From: Polytrichum commune | Lineage: Eukaryota; Streptophyta; Polytrichopsida; Polytrichales; Polytrichaceae | DNA: 64,000 nucleotides | Assembly (NCBI GenBank): GCA_950295325.1 | Contig: OX485805.1 | Coordinates: 18,029,501-18,093,500 of the forward strand | Reading direction: 5' to 3' | In this document: piece by piece, positions 1-12,500 of the stretch | Layout: every line of letters starts with the position of its first letter | Numbering within the stretch: position 1 is the first letter of the stretch | The notes under the pieces: generated by a model | The model's input: only the letters and a program-made list of their open reading frames with translations | The model's database searches: none | Told to the model about the DNA's origin: nothing | Made by a program: the position numbers and the translations under genes

Positions 1-1440
1 GATGATGGCTTGAGGCCTCAAGGCAAAGCAACCGCCTTATTAGGCGACTTGCCTAGCTAGCACCTTACAAATGGAGGGATGTCCTTTCCTTTGTTGGTTG
101 TTCTCATGTTACTCCAACATGTGTGCTCTTTTGTGATGACGTGGCATGTCAAGGCCTACTTGTGGATGTCCATGTGGCATTTGAAGCCCCTTTGATTTGC
201 TATGTGCATTTGAGTAAGTGGATGCAAATATCTAGATTTGGTCCCTTTTTCTTATATACTTATAGCTTTTCACAATATATAAGATTCCCAAACAAATAAC
301 ATCTAGTCTCATAGATGAATATGATTTTTGCACCAATACCTAGAACCATTATTGAGCAGCTAGATGGCGGTCTTTTCCCAGCGAAAGAGGATGTAATTAA
401 AAGTAACTATGAATTTATAATTGCTTGTTGAAAACTCTACGGTGAACAACCATAGTGCTTCCTATAAAAGGAGAATCCCAAAGTTAAAGGGGGATTATTC
501 GTGCCCTATACATGGTCTTACTTAACACATCTAAGCAGTTGACTAATGTTATGAACAATGACATCTCAATAATTAGGTATTACCCTTGGATGCCTAGGGG
601 TTTGGTCAAGGTATATAGATGAACTCAAAGAATGTGCTAAATCACTTCAAATGTCATTGATCATCTTCAAAAAGTTGTAGAGATTTGTTATCAGGTCACA
701 TACATACACCTACAATTTCACATGACCTCCTTTAGCATTAAGTGTATGATGAGAAAACAATAAAAGAAAATAACACTCTTAGATTAATGATGCAATAGGA
801 TTGACATTTACAACAACTTACATGTAACAAACAACTCATGGCCCCTTTTGTTATCAAGTTATGCACAATGCTTTAATAGAAGTGGTGGCATGCGGGAACT
901 ATATATATATTTTTAAAGTACAAAATATAACAAAGGAACCAAACTTGGTGAACAAGCTTATGAAAAAGTCAAGAGTCCTCAAAATATAATATCTATTGAT
1001 ATCAACATTGTTGCACAAGAAGACCTTGACACCTCATGAGCCAAGTAGGATGGGAAGACGGAACATTAAAGTTGAGGTGGCAACACGTTTGGGTTCCATA
1101 GGCATTTAAGGGTCAAATGCCGAGTCATCTTCCCCAACTACATAACACGATGATGACATGAGCCCTCATGGCAATGAGTCAACTACCGTAGTAGTACCTT
1201 AGTAGTTTATTTGTCTAACACCATCATAATCGAAATTTGAAAGTAAATGAAATATTATATAATGATGGATCTCACATTATATGACTGTCGAAAAGGTTGC
1301 ACAAAACAATGTTTGCTCTTCTTGTGTGGCCATCACAATAGTGAGGTATAAAAATGAGCCTAATGCCGCCCATGGCTTAGTCTAATAGAGTTGTCATAAA
1401 AGGTTAATGCTAAAGAAGAATGAGCAAGGGTCGGATATAA
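1..1440. other. Intergenic, no gene recognised
   Basis: AT-rich sequence with no open frame resembling a known protein and no recognisable RNA gene. It looks like old repeat-derived intergenic DNA. Confidence 0.5.
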
Positions 1441-1946
1441 GGGCCACTTCACACACGAGACTGAGAACCCGTGACCATTACACTTCAAGCACTCTCATTG
1501 GTGGAAAAGGCGGAGCCGGTCCAAGTTCACTTCACACTATGCTTGAGGGACCAACGGAGTAAGTATGTGAATGCAAGTTGGATGTAAAGTCTACATGGAT
1601 TCCTACACGGCATTGAATGGGTCATGTTTCATAGTCACTTGGATTATTTTCAAAAACCACCTCTTGGAGGTAGGCCTAGCACAAAACCATTGAGAGACCA
1701 TGGCACTCCCAATGCTCATAACGGTTGATTTATTCTATTTTATTATGTGGGAGGACCCGCATGAATAGAAATTCATTGAAATAGCTTTTGGTTGAGGGCC
1801 CGGTCACATATGGCTTCACACTACACTTGAGGATCCGTGATCACACTGCATGATTTTGGAGGTGTCTTGGGATGGCCTTTGGACACTTCCTTTTGGGCTC
1901 TCACAATTTCATGGCCACGGCTCTTGGCTTGTGTGTGAAGTGGCCC
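1441..1946. mobile_element. PIF/Harbinger-like MITE, copy 1
   Basis: The element begins GGGCCACTTCACACAC and ends GTGTGTGAAGTGGCCC, so the ends are inverted repeats. Both sides carry the trinucleotide TAA, which fits the 3-bp TWA target duplication of PIF/Harbinger elements. It has no transposase. A full-length relative in reverse orientation lies at 51207-51725, and a diverged one sits in MRS2 intron 5. Superfamily assignment is inferred from termini and target-site length. Confidence 0.75.
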
Positions 1947-4401
1947 TAAGGTGGCAAAATGTGCAACACATTGTGGGTGGTGGGGGCCATGATAGGTAAG
2001 TGGATGAGGAATGGAGGTTGGTGGAAGCACCGGAGAATATTGTTGTTGTCGCCATTACGCAAGCCGACTATTGAGGATGAGAGCCAACATACTCCATGTT
2101 GGCATTAGAGTTATTTGTAAAGTAAAGCAAATGAAACCACAAGTTTCGTTTTAGTTCCAAAACCATGAGGTTTTGAGAATTACCACAAAGTCACCCAAGT
2201 TTTATTGATGCATAAACTACACCAAATATGATATTTAGTGTCACCAATTCTAATTGTCTTGTTCAATACCAATTGTTAATTACAGTATGACAATATTTCA
2301 TCACAAGTTGTTGACAAGAGGAGGTAGGGTTTTGGCCAATGCATGAACTCATCCACCATCCATGACAATATTTGGAAACTTATTCATAAGAAGTGTCATC
2401 CAAAAAATTACCATATGATACTCAATAACATATTTAGTGTACCATACACAAATATGATGGTGTCGGATTGTTAAAACCAACTTTTGAGTGTGTCCTACTA
2501 AGTTGGGTGGATCAAGCTAGCCTTTGCATGAGCCAATTCAAGGTTTAGGAAAGCAAGTCCCATGTGCATACCCTATTTTAGATCTTAATATTTTTCAAAG
2601 TTTGAGAGATGGAACGAGGAAGTTCCAAAAGTTTCACTCAACTTTCAACATAGGCTATGATACATGATGAGCGAAGGAGCTCTTAGTATAATTCTTTCTC
2701 AAAGACGGATCAAACCCACAATTCCGTTCCTCTACAAGGGGAGTGACTAGACACCCATCATGCCAAGGAGGCACTTGCCTAAGGAAAGAATTGAGAAGAC
2801 GCGCACTTTGCAATAGCGATGTAGGCTCAATAAAGCAATTGAGGCCGATAATAGTAGGGAGAAGATTGCCATCGCAAGTGTATTATTTGGAGTTCATGCA
2901 ATCACATTAGAGTTATCCACAAAGCCCTCAAAGCGGGATGAAACCATGGGTTTGATCCTTCTTTGAAAAAACTTCCTATTAAAAGCTCGTTAGCTATTCA
3001 TTTATTGGAGCTTATTTTGAAAGTTGGTGCAACTTTTGGGATCTCCCCTTTCCACTGCAAAAACTTTGAGAGAATATTAGGACCTAAAATAGGGTATGTG
3101 CATGGGACCTGCTATCCCAAATCCCGGGTTGGTTTATGCAAGGCTAGCTTGGCCCACCTATCCTAGTAGGACAAGCTAGAAATTTGATTTTAATAGCTCG
3201 ACATCACTCTTTGTGTATGGTACTTTAAGGATTAACAAAACATAGGTGACTTTGTGTTTATACTCACAAACTCATGGTTTGGAACTAAACCCATGGTTTC
3301 ATCTACTTAACTTAACAAATAATTCTATTGAGGTGCCATCTTTTGGGCAAAATTTGTTGAAGGAAGAGATGGAGAAATGGGGTAATGACATCCAAGGAGG
3401 TAGAGGGTTGGTGGTATTCATATTGAAGACGTCTTTCATTGGACATTATTTATCATTGACACATTTGCAATTGCACTTCACATTACCTAGCGATGTGCAC
3501 CCTCAAAATATAACAATGGGATGTTGGGAGCTTAGTTAAAGTCTAAGTCCCCCTGCACATATTTATCAGAATCCCATTGTTATATTCCAAAGCCCTACTG
3601 AACAATTGCTAAATGTTGAACAATGTTATGAAAGAGGCCAAATACATTGAAGAAAGGGGGGGCAAATCTGTTTTAGAATGGCATTCTCAAGTCTTCATTG
3701 GTTGAATGTTTCAAAGAAGACATCCTTCTCTCTCTTTGCATAATTACTTCAAACAACGCCCCCTCCCAACATTGGCCATTACCTAGCATGTAATCTCTCT
3801 CTCTCTCTCATTCATATTTATATATATAATTTATTGTTTGGGTTGATGATGACCATCCCGAGTTGGTCACCCTCAAATTCACATAAGCCCACGTGCTGGT
3901 GACCAACTTAAAATGGTCACCTTTGGCCCAAAACATAGAGTGACAAGCATTAAATGCATATTAGTTGCCATTTTGAGTGCTAAGGCATGTGACCTCAACA
4001 TTGCACTATTGATTACATACCTATTTCTCTTGGGATCTTGACTATGTATTTAGTACGAGATAAATAGGAAATCCAAAATGAGATCATAGACAATTTTCCC
4101 ATTATTTTTGGAGCTCACATGGATATCTTATTCATTATCGAAGTGAAGATTGTCTTTCTTTGTAGAGGATAATTTAGGTGTTTCTAATTATATTCATTAT
4201 TGAACCTAACATAATAAAAAACTTTGAGGACCTTTGATTGCGAGAAAAAAAAACATGGACCCAAAGAGTTTATGCTGAGATCCGGGTCCAAACACGATAT
4301 TCAATATTTTGAGAGAGTGGGATCCTCTCAAAATAATATTGGCCATTTGGACACCTAAAAGTCATGTTAGGTTGATAAATACTAGATTATACTTCAGACG
4401 T
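1947..4401. repeat. Intergenic, repeat fragments
   Basis: No gene seen. The part around 2190-2430 resembles the approximately 300-400-bp MITE family at 34.95, 38.73 and 51.99 kb. The part around 2450-2930 resembles the inverted-repeat element in MRS2 intron 3 (28174-28587), for example in shared phrases near CAAGCTAGCCTT and CATACCCTATTTTAGATC. The open frames here (2963-3166 and 3246-3539) have no recognisable domain. Confidence 0.4.
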
Positions 4402-4724
4402 GTAGTTTCCATTGAAATGAGAGTATGTTAAGTTGGGAAATCGACTCATTTAGGTTGAGTCGACCTAAATGAGGAAATTATGCTATCAATTTAGGTTGAG
4501 TCGACCTAAATGAGGAAAATATTTTGTCAATTTAGGTTGAGTTGACCTAAATGAGGACAATATGTTAGTCAATTTAGGTTGAGTCGACCTAAATGAGGAC
4601 AATTATGTTAGTCAATTTAGGTTGAGTCGACCTAAATGAGGACAATATGTTGTCAATTTAGGTTGAGTTGACCTAAATGAGTCGATTTCCCAGCTTAACA
4701 TACTCTCATTTGAATGGAAACTAC
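4402..4724. mobile_element. Inverted-repeat element filled with palindromic minisatellite
   Basis: The ends are inverted repeats of about 50 bp, starting GTAGTTTCCATT on the left and finishing GGAAACTAC on the right. Between them is a run of about six units of roughly 40-45 bp. Each has a palindromic core of the type TTAGGTTGAGTCGACCTAA, separated by short AT-rich spacers such as ATGAGGACAATATGTT. The core reads the same on both strands, so each unit can form its own hairpin. It has no coding capacity. Confidence 0.75.
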
Positions 4725-7408
4725 GGCGGAATTTACGGCGGAAAATCAAATGTTATTTTTTTACTTGTACTCTACAACTTTCCAGTGGTTTTCATTTCAT
4801 TCTTGGATTAATAGTTTTCTTTATGTACTCTCAATTCACTGGAAAACTCTCATTTTAATGAATATTGTGTTTCCAAAGGTATGGGAGAATGAAGTGTTCT
4901 AATGCGGCATCACTATCCTAGCAGATATTGGCGGTCCCCACTTAAGAGGATGCGCCCTCAAGCTTGGCCCCAATCTTGAGTCAGAAAGTAAGATCCATCG
5001 AGGGATGGTTTGGACCTCAATTAGTTTTTTGGACCCAAACCCTATTGTAAACCCTGAGCTCTATCGCACATACATATGTACAAGTAAATGTTTGCACAAT
5101 CCCATGAAGTTTGGCTTGAGTTGGTCGAGTTTTGGTCCAATTTGAGTCCAAAGTAAGGTCCATAAAGGGGTGCTTTGCCACCCATATCCTAGTCTAAACT
5201 CACCCTGAGTTTAACCCACACAAATAATGACACAACCTTATGATGGTGTGTTTGCAACTCCTTGAAGTTTGTTATGAGTTGATCAAACTTTCGGAGGGCA
5301 AAAGCCATTACATTGGTTATCCCTATTAGTGTGTGTTATTATTTGGAGTCAAGCAACCCAATAACATCTTACTCATTAGTTTAATTTTCAATAACAAAAG
5401 TCTAATATGTTGTTCAAATATTATAGAACATAATTGATTTTTCTTTGGTAAAATATCACATTCTCAATAAATAGATGTAACATTGCGTAACTCCGAATAG
5501 TAGCACACACTAATTGGGATAATCAATGTAGTGGATATTGGCATAGCAATTTCCAAAGCACGTGTGTAGCCTAGGTAAGCCTAGCTATGTGGCAAATATA
5601 CAACGCCCCCCCCCCTCACCTTTGCACACCCATAACTTTGTGAAAGTTCGCCATGAGTTAGTCGAGCTTGGTTCCAATCCCAAAGTAAGGTCCATGAAGG
5701 GGTGTTTGGACCTTGATCCTAGTATAAACTCACCCTTAAGGGTCGCTTTACACTAGGGTCCAAGACCCCAAAAAACTCCAAAATCAAACAATCCTATCGG
5801 TTGAGAACAACATTCCAGACCCAAAAAAAATCATGGTAGAGTTCGAGTCTAAAGCACGAACTAATGACGTGGCAGTCACATGTCATCACTTTCCCATCGA
5901 GTCTTGACCGTCCCCACTCAAAAAAAATACTCCTCCTATTTTGAGAAACCAACATGCAAGCTTGGGTACGATCTTGAGAGTCCGAAGACAAGTCCCTTTG
6001 AGGAGCGTTTTGGACCCCAAACCCTAATGTAAAAACCCTTGATTTCAAACCCTCAAGGCCTTGAGTTCCCTCACACGGATGACGGCATGGTCGTAGTACA
6101 ACGATACATGTTTGCAACTCAACTCCCTTGAAGTTCGTTGTGAGATTGGTCGAACTTTTGAAGGACAAAAGACAGCAGGTTTTAATGTAGCACCTAGCAA
6201 CTTCCAAAGCATGCGCTAAATCTAGCTAAGCCTAAGCCAACCCAAGCGAAGCGTACCCATGTGACAAACGTGCAAGTTATATGTTTGCAATTGCATGAAG
6301 TTCGCCATTGGTTGGTTGAGCTTGCGTCCAATCTTGAGTCCAAAAGTAAGGTCCATAAAGGGCTGTTTTTGTCATCCGGACTCTAGCGTAAGTAAAGTCA
6401 CCCTAAATTTCTCTCACACAGATAAGGACATAATTGTAGTCCAACGATATTTGTGAACTAAACTCCTTTGAAGTTCGTCGTGAGTCAGTCGAACTTTCGA
6501 AGGGCATAATAAACCACTAGGGTAAGATATAAGCTCCTAGCAAACTTCCAAAGCACATGTGTAGCCTTGCCGAGCCTAAGCCTCTGTCAAACCCAACCCA
6601 AGCTACATATGTGACAAATGTATAATGTGTCCAACTCTCCATATCATTGTTTAGATGCTATCAACAGTTTCCTCCTAAAAATATATGTATACTACTTCAC
6701 CCGAGTTTTTCAACCTAAAAATGCTAATATAATGCTATGTGGTGAGAATTAGGGGAAAAAACCAAATTCCAAATAAAGTGTGGTTTATTGATAGCCTCAT
6801 CTAATGTATAGACTCGACTGAATAATGTTATGTTGACTGGCCCCACTTAAGAAAATACTCCTCCTAGTTTGAGAAACTAAACTACAAACTTAAAATCAAT
6901 ATTGAGTCCAAAAGCAAAGTTAATTTAAAAGGTGTATTGGACGTGAAACTTCTTGGACACCCGCCCTAAGTCTCTCTCACACGGATAACGACACGGTCAT
7001 AGTACGACGATATGTTTTGCAACTCCCCTTCCTTGAAGTTTGCCGTGAGTCGGTCAAACTTTCCAAATCCCAATAGGTAAGGTAACGCCTATCAACTTTC
7101 CAAGCACACTTGTAACCTAGCTAAGCCTAAGAACCCAAGCCAACCCAAGCTACCTACATGGCAAATGTACAAGGTGCCTAGCTTCCCCCCCCCCCCCATT
7201 TTAAATAAAAATAAAAATAAAAATAAACATACTCGTCCTAGATTGAGAAACCAAGCTTCAAGCTTGGGTACAATGTTGAGTCCAAATTCAAAGTCCATTG
7301 AAGGGGCATTTGGGACCCGAGGGATCTTGAACCCGGACTTGAACGTTTACCCACCTTAAGTTCCTCTCACACATGGATGAAATAATGGCATGGTTGTAGT
7401 AGTACGGC

Positions 7409-7412
<4 letters not shown>

Positions 7413-7443
<31 letters not shown>
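7413..7443. repeat. (AT)n microsatellite
   Basis: Uninterrupted run of alternating A and T. Confidence 0.9.
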
Positions 7444-7445
<2 letters not shown>

Positions 7446-7540
7446 CATTTTTTCTTTCACAACTCAACTCCCTTGAAGTTCGTCGTGAGTCGGTCAAATT
7501 TTCGAAAGGCAAAGGCCACTAATGGCCCCCTTCCCACCAG

Positions 7541-7760
7541 TGATCGGGGAGATTTTTGGGCACAATCGGTTGAGATCCTAGTGTTTGCAAGTCCAACCGG
7601 TTACATGTTGACATCCTCCGGTTTTCCTTTATTAAATAGGGGTAGATTCCATGGATTCCTCGAAAATGATCAGTAATTTTCCTGCAGTCTTGAAATTCAA
7701 CCGGTTACTTCTGAAACTCAACTGGTTCATTTGTAACTAACTGCCGGTTCTCCCCGATCA
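7541..7760. mobile_element. MITE with TGATCGGGGAGA termini
   Basis: The left end TGATCGGGGAGA and the right end TCTCCCCGATCA are inverted repeats. The interior contains repeated AACCGGTT-like motifs. Related, diverged copies in reverse orientation occur at about 43635-43870 and 50320-50540, recognisable by the AACCGGTTGAGTTT-like and GATGTCAACATGTAACCGG blocks. Confidence 0.6.
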
Positions 7761-7769
7761 TTGCTTCCC

Positions 7770-8320
7770 ACCCGACTTTACCAAATAACCAAAGCCTTTC
7801 CTAAAAACCGGGAAAAGCTCCCTCGGTTATGGTGGAGGCATCCGGCTATCCCAAGTTCCCAACGCACCTACAAAGAACTTGCTCCAGAGATGTTCGAGTA
7901 GGTCTTAGTTAAGTAGCTTTCACACATGTTCCTTGTTTTATCTACCAAGCAATGAAACGTTGCATACCTTTTGTCCCATCCCCAAATGCCTTACTCCTCA
8001 TCTATCTTCCCATCGGTCATTTTTTGTTTTGTTAATGGAGCTCCTCGTGCCCTTGTAGCTAAGACTAAACACAACCAATCACAAGGGCGGGAGGCAACAC
8101 TTTTGAAGGTACCCACAGACTCGCCTCATGTCTTGGGTACCGATCGATGGGAGGGTCGGTGCATGAGCCTTATTAAAACCTCCACTTTAAACCCGTGCCA
8201 CATCATCTGCCAACTAGGCGCATGACTAGATAGCGTCGATGGTGTGAAGGTCGTGTTTTGAGAACCAACTTTTAGGCTTATTATTAACTTAGCTAAAGTC
8301 AAGTGGGAAGGGGGCATAAG
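7770..8320. repeat. Interspersed repeat shared with 57240-57960 (inverted)
   Basis: Segments including CTTCCCACCCGACTTTA, GTTATGGTGGAGGCATCC and CCAATCACAAGGGC have recognisable counterparts on the other strand at 57240-57960. No coding potential is recognised. Confidence 0.5.
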
Positions 8321-8520
8321 TAGGGTAACGAGGTCGGGCGGAGCAACTTCCAAAGCAGGCGTGTAGCCCTAGACTTAGCCCAAGCCCAAGCCCAAGCCCA
8401 AGCCCAAGCCTAGACTAAGCCTGAGCCTAAGCCCAAGCCTAGACTAAGCCCAAGCTACCTACCTATGTGGCGAATGTACAAGGTGCTTTGCCTCCCCCCC
8501 CCCCCCCCAACGCTTGGCAC

Positions 8521-9919
8521 ACCCATAATCCTCGGATGCTCGCTTCACGGGGCCCGAGACTCCCTCCCCCTCCCATTGCCTTCGCAATCACCTCCCCTCG
8601 TCGCTTCTCTTCCCCTTCCGCATCCCACCCGGCCCGGCTCGCCCGCCCGCCCGCCCGCCCGCCCGCCCTCCCTGCCTTCCTGCCTTCGTCTGCTTGCGCG
8701 ATCCACCAGCGCCCAGCTCCGCCATCGCCACTTCTCGGCCCCATCACAGCATTGCTCGCCCTCTCCTCGACTGTCCGCTCGCATTCCCTTGCCTGTTGCG
8801 TCTTCCCTGGTTGCTCCCTGCTGTGTGGCACCGGACAGTCCTGCCCTCACGGTTTGGATCCGGCAATTGGATGGTTGCGGGGCTCGTGCGTGTGGTCGCA
8901 CTGGCTGTGGCTTAGAGGTTAGGCGCTCTTTGCATTCATTCAGTACCTGGTGGCCGTGGTCGGGCTCCTGTTATTTTTTTGGGGTCGGTTGGAGGAGAGG
9001 AGAGGAGGGAGGGGAGGGGAGGGGAGGGAAGGAAAGGGGAGGGGTGGGGTGGGCAATTCGGGTTGGTTGGAGAGAGAGAGAGGGAGGGAGGGTGGTTCTA
9101 TGAGTCGAGGGTTTGGATTTGCAATTGGAGGTGTGGATGAGTGAGTGAGTGAGTGAGCGTGGTGGCGGTTTCCTGGAGCTCGCATGTAGTCGGTTTGTTT
9201 TGTCTGTGGTGAGAAGGTTCTTAATCCATGGGTGGAGGTGGCGTCATCGGGTGATAATAATTATGGTATAAGTAGCCGGGGGGGGGGGCGAGGGTTTGGA
9301 TTCGGTAATTGGACGAGTCGATGTGTCTAGGGTTTGAGAGGGTGAGTTGTGAGAGTTGTCGTTGTGTTTGTTTGTTCGTGGCGAGTGTGATTGTGATTGT
9401 GGTTGTGGTTGTGTTGAGGTGATCAGTTCCTTGAAATTCTGGTCGGACAATCCTGGTTTTAGGAGACGTGCCATTAGGGCAAGGGTTTGGGTGGCGGAGT
9501 GTGGAGTGCATGTAAATTTGTTTGGGTTGCGGGAGTTGGTTAGAGAGTGGGTTTGTAAAGTAAGCAAAGCAAGGGGCGGCCGGGTGTTGCGACGGTCATT
9601 TGAATTTTGATGTTGTTGCTTGCGGGACAGGAGGAGGAGGAGAAGGTGTGGTCATGGTGCGGATTGGGCTTTGATAGCAAACTTCTCGGTCTGCGAGATC
9701 CGGTGGAGGTAATAAGCGTGTAAACAAACTGCTGGGTGCTAATTGCAAAGGGAAGATTTGAGTCGGTTGAGGATAATTGAAAAGAGGCGGTGGAATCGTG
9801 TCAATCAATCTAACAAACACCACTACCATACTTGGACGTCGCAGCCTGAGGAAGACTTGAGGGAAGAAGAAGAAGGTGGTTAAGAGAAGAGAAGAGAACA
9901 GGTGTGGGGGCAATTAAAG
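8521..9919 (+). promoter_or_regulatory. GC-rich promoter and 5' leader region of the LSD1-like gene
   Basis: This is the only long GC-rich, CpG-rich stretch in the window, with CCCG repeats near 8640-8665, GAGGG-rich sequence near 8995-9045 and a G-tract near 9282. It lies directly upstream of the LSD1-like CDS. Long open frames on both strands here are what GC-rich DNA gives by chance and have no recognisable domain. The transcription start and any 5' UTR intron cannot be placed. The role as promoter or leader is inferred from position and composition. Confidence 0.5.
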
Positions 9920-10516
9920 ATGCCGAACTATGCAATGCAAGGAGGACAGCAGCAACAGCAACAGGGACAGTTGATTTGCAGCGGCTGCCGAACTCTGCTA
10001 GTGTATCCACAGGGGGCAAGCAATGTGCGATGTGCACTTTGTAGTTCAGTTACCCAAGTGCCTCCACAGGGCACCGAGATGTCACAACTCATATGTGGCG
10101 GATGTCGAACACTGCTCATGTACATGCGAGGGGCGACCAGCGTGCAGTGCTCATGCTGTCATACTGTCAACTTGGCCATGGAAGGGCCCCAGTTTGCTCA
10201 CATCAATTGTGGCGGATGTGGGATGACTCTCATGTACCAGTACGGGGCACAGAGCGTGAAATGTGCACTCTGCCAGTACGTAACATCCATAGTCATGCCT
10301 AATATGCGGGTTCCATTGCCTGCACAACAAAGACCTCCGACCGCAACTGCACCGCAGGGTCCACCGCCGCTGCCATCTGGGCCTCACTCACATCCGCAAG
10401 CTGCTGGAGTGGAGAACCGGGGCGAGACTGTGGTAGTGGAGAATCCTATGACATTGGATGAGAGTGGCAAGCTGGTTAGCAATGTGGCCGTGGGAGTTTC
10501 AACGGATCGAAGGTAA
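9920..10516 (+). CDS. LOL: LSD1/LOL-type zinc-finger protein, three zf-LSD1 domains
   Basis: Encodes 198 residues from ATG 9920 to TAA 10516. The frame is open further upstream, but only a GTG precedes this ATG, so 9920 is the plausible start. Three plant-specific zf-LSD1 fingers (CxxCRxxLxYxxGAxxVxCxxC) lie at about residues 20-41, 59-80 and 97-118; the third has CGGCGMTL in place of the usual CxxCR. A glutamine run (residues 10-15) precedes finger 1. A proline-rich linker follows finger 3, and the C-terminus carries the conserved [17 protein letters not shown] segment of LSD1/LOL proteins. In Arabidopsis, LSD1 restrains hypersensitive cell death, LOL1 promotes it, and both interact with transcription factors. 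Which paralogue this matches cannot be told by eye. The CDS has no intron. Confidence 0.95.
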   Translation: MPNYAMQGGQQQQQQGQLICSGCRTLLVYPQGASNVRCALCSSVTQVPPQGTEMSQLICGGCRTLLMYMRGATSVQCSCCHTVNLAMEGPQFAHINCGGCGMTLMYQYGAQSVKCALCQYVTSIVMPNMRVPLPAQQRPPTATAPQGPPPLPSGPHSHPQAAGVENRGETVVVENPMTLDESGKLVSNVAVGVSTDRR

Positions 10517-12500
10517 CAGCAGCAAAGGTTGTGTCAGGTACAAAATCTAGGATAGGGCAGGCGAGTAGCGTAAGGTGGGTAGAAGGGATTGTTGGGTAAA
10601 GAACCGAACTTCACTCCAAAAAAGAACAAAAGAAGAAAACAAAGGTGATAAAAGAATGTGGGGGTGGTGGAGATGGTGATGGTAGTGGGAAAGAAAGATA
10701 TCGAACTTGAATTGATGACGCCCTTCTTGTGTGGGTGGTAGAGAAGGTATATGGTGGTGCAGGTTGACAGTGCGGCCACAGAGAGGAACAAGCACATCTA
10801 TGAAGTGGTTTCTGTACATCTTTTTCTGTAGATCAAACAAAGATTGGAATGGACACTTTTCTCTTATTAACGTATTCTAGTGTTCAACTTGGAGAATGAC
10901 ATTCTGGATCTAGTTGGTGGCTACATATTGAATGCTGATTGATATGAGGTGATTGATTATGCCAACATTAGCATTCATAATTTTGTGCTATAATTATGAT
11001 GCAAGTATTGCCATGATGTTTCTAGTCATCTCATTGATGAGGCTCTTGAGGTGAGGTGCTGCGATTCCATCCATACGAGAAATTTTGCAACAGAGGTTTG
11101 CTTGTGTGTTGTTGAATTACTGGACAAGTTATATAGTCACCAGTTCCTGGGAGAAGAGGTTGTGTGCTTCAACTTGTGAGAGACGTGATTGAAGCCGGTG
11201 AGCTGTATCCAGTCCCTTTTAAAATTTTGTGAAATTATGTCTCATATGAAAGGCATTATCGATTATTGCAGATGTTTCACCTGATTTGAACGCCGCAAGG
11301 AATCTTGTATGCCTTCAATGGCATTTTCCTCCTCAATTCTGCATGAGGTTTTGCACATCCATTTCACTCGATCTATGTCTGGAGCTGACAAGTTTTTACA
11401 GACTGAAAACATTGAAAGGCAGTTACTAGGGGAGAGTTTTCTTGTTCACAAATTTCAATTATCTTGAAGCAATCAAATGTGAATTTATTTGATCTCTTCA
11501 ATAGAATAGTGTTTTAGTGTGTTCGTAAAGGTAGAAGTGTGCTCATGGTCCATCTCATGCCAATTTTGAGAATTTTTTGAGTACATTGTCCATGGTATCA
11601 ATTCAACCTGAGTCATAACACATATTTGTTGTTAGACTTCCTGTAATGTACTCCTGCGACCTCATGGGTCTTAAATAGCATCCAATGACGGAGTTCATGA
11701 GCTGTTCCTCATCCCAACTTTCATACTGTGTTAGTATCATGCTCTTTGGGAGTTAGTGTCATGTCTTTGGGACGATTTGTGTACTGTGCTTTTGTCTAGA
11801 GTTTGTGAATGGTATTTTATATGTGATTGTTTCTATATTAGACGCAGTTTTCTTTGCAATTATAGTAAATCCAACTTATATTACTCAGTTACATTGCTGT
11901 GCACCTAATTGTATATCTCTGTGTTTGAATTTCTTGCGCCTTTTTCCTGTATACATGTACTGTTCTGTACCTATAAGAGACAAATTCGCCGGTTGGAATC
12001 TGCAGTTTGTTCATTTCTATGCTGGCAATGGATATCTTGAAGCTCAATACAGGCATTTTCAGTAAATTTTATTTACTGCAGCACTTCAGTGAGATCCTAC
12101 AATGCTCTTCAGGATGTAGTAGCTCCATCATTTTTGCACCTCCTGACACTCTAACTTGATTGATCCTTGACATGTGTCTCAAGTGTATTATCTGAACTTC
12201 AAACCTTACCATCAAGATTTTCTGCATACTCAGAACTGCTTATACAGTGAACCTTACAAATCACAAGGGTATTACAAGCCCCCAAATGCATGTTTGTGGT
12301 GCGGAGTGTTGGTTTTAGTTTCAATGTTGGTTTTGGATAAATGTACCTTTGCTTTCTAGTGAGTCTCAACCTGCCCATGAAATGACCATTTGAATTTTGC
12401 ATTCTTTCTGCAAGTCTTTACTGAGACTGAAACCATGCAGTGCTAAGAACCTTGTGTCAAATGATCTTGCAGCATCCAATGATTGATGCTCACAAATGCT
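10517..12500 (+). other. Downstream region of the LSD1-like gene, probable 3' UTR and flank
   Basis: AT-rich after the stop codon, with no domain-bearing open frame. The first part is probably 3' UTR, possibly spliced, but I see no decisive poly(A) signal. Confidence 0.35.

Larger units (their letters stand above)
4920..8520. repeat. Degenerate tandem array, unit about 400-900 bp
   Basis: The same block recurs several times in one orientation, with mutations and indels. One phrase is of the type AACTTCCAAAGCAC...GTGTAGCC..., followed by AAGCC(T/C)AAGCC-rich sequence, a 'tgtggcaaatgtacaa' segment and a C-tract. It is seen near 5550, 6190, 6540, 7090 and 8345. A second phrase around CTTGAAGTTCGTCGTGAGTC recurs near 5270, 6130, 6470, 7035 and 7470. 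Within the last unit (about 8375-8450) is a short CCCAAGCCCAAG microsatellite. No protein-coding gene is supported. Confidence 0.65.

Noticed and set aside
4440-4690. Regularly spaced repeats resembling a CRISPR array
   Set aside because: The host is a plant nucleus, spacers are nearly identical to each other, and the units are palindromic minisatellite within transposon-like ends.
5794-6207. 137-codon minus-strand frame
   Set aside because: It lies wholly in the tandem repeat array and has no recognisable domain.
8463-9610. Long open frames on both strands in the GC-rich block
   Set aside because: Translations are Pro/Ala/Arg- or Gly/Glu-rich low-complexity in all frames and overlap each other. 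This is composition, not coding.
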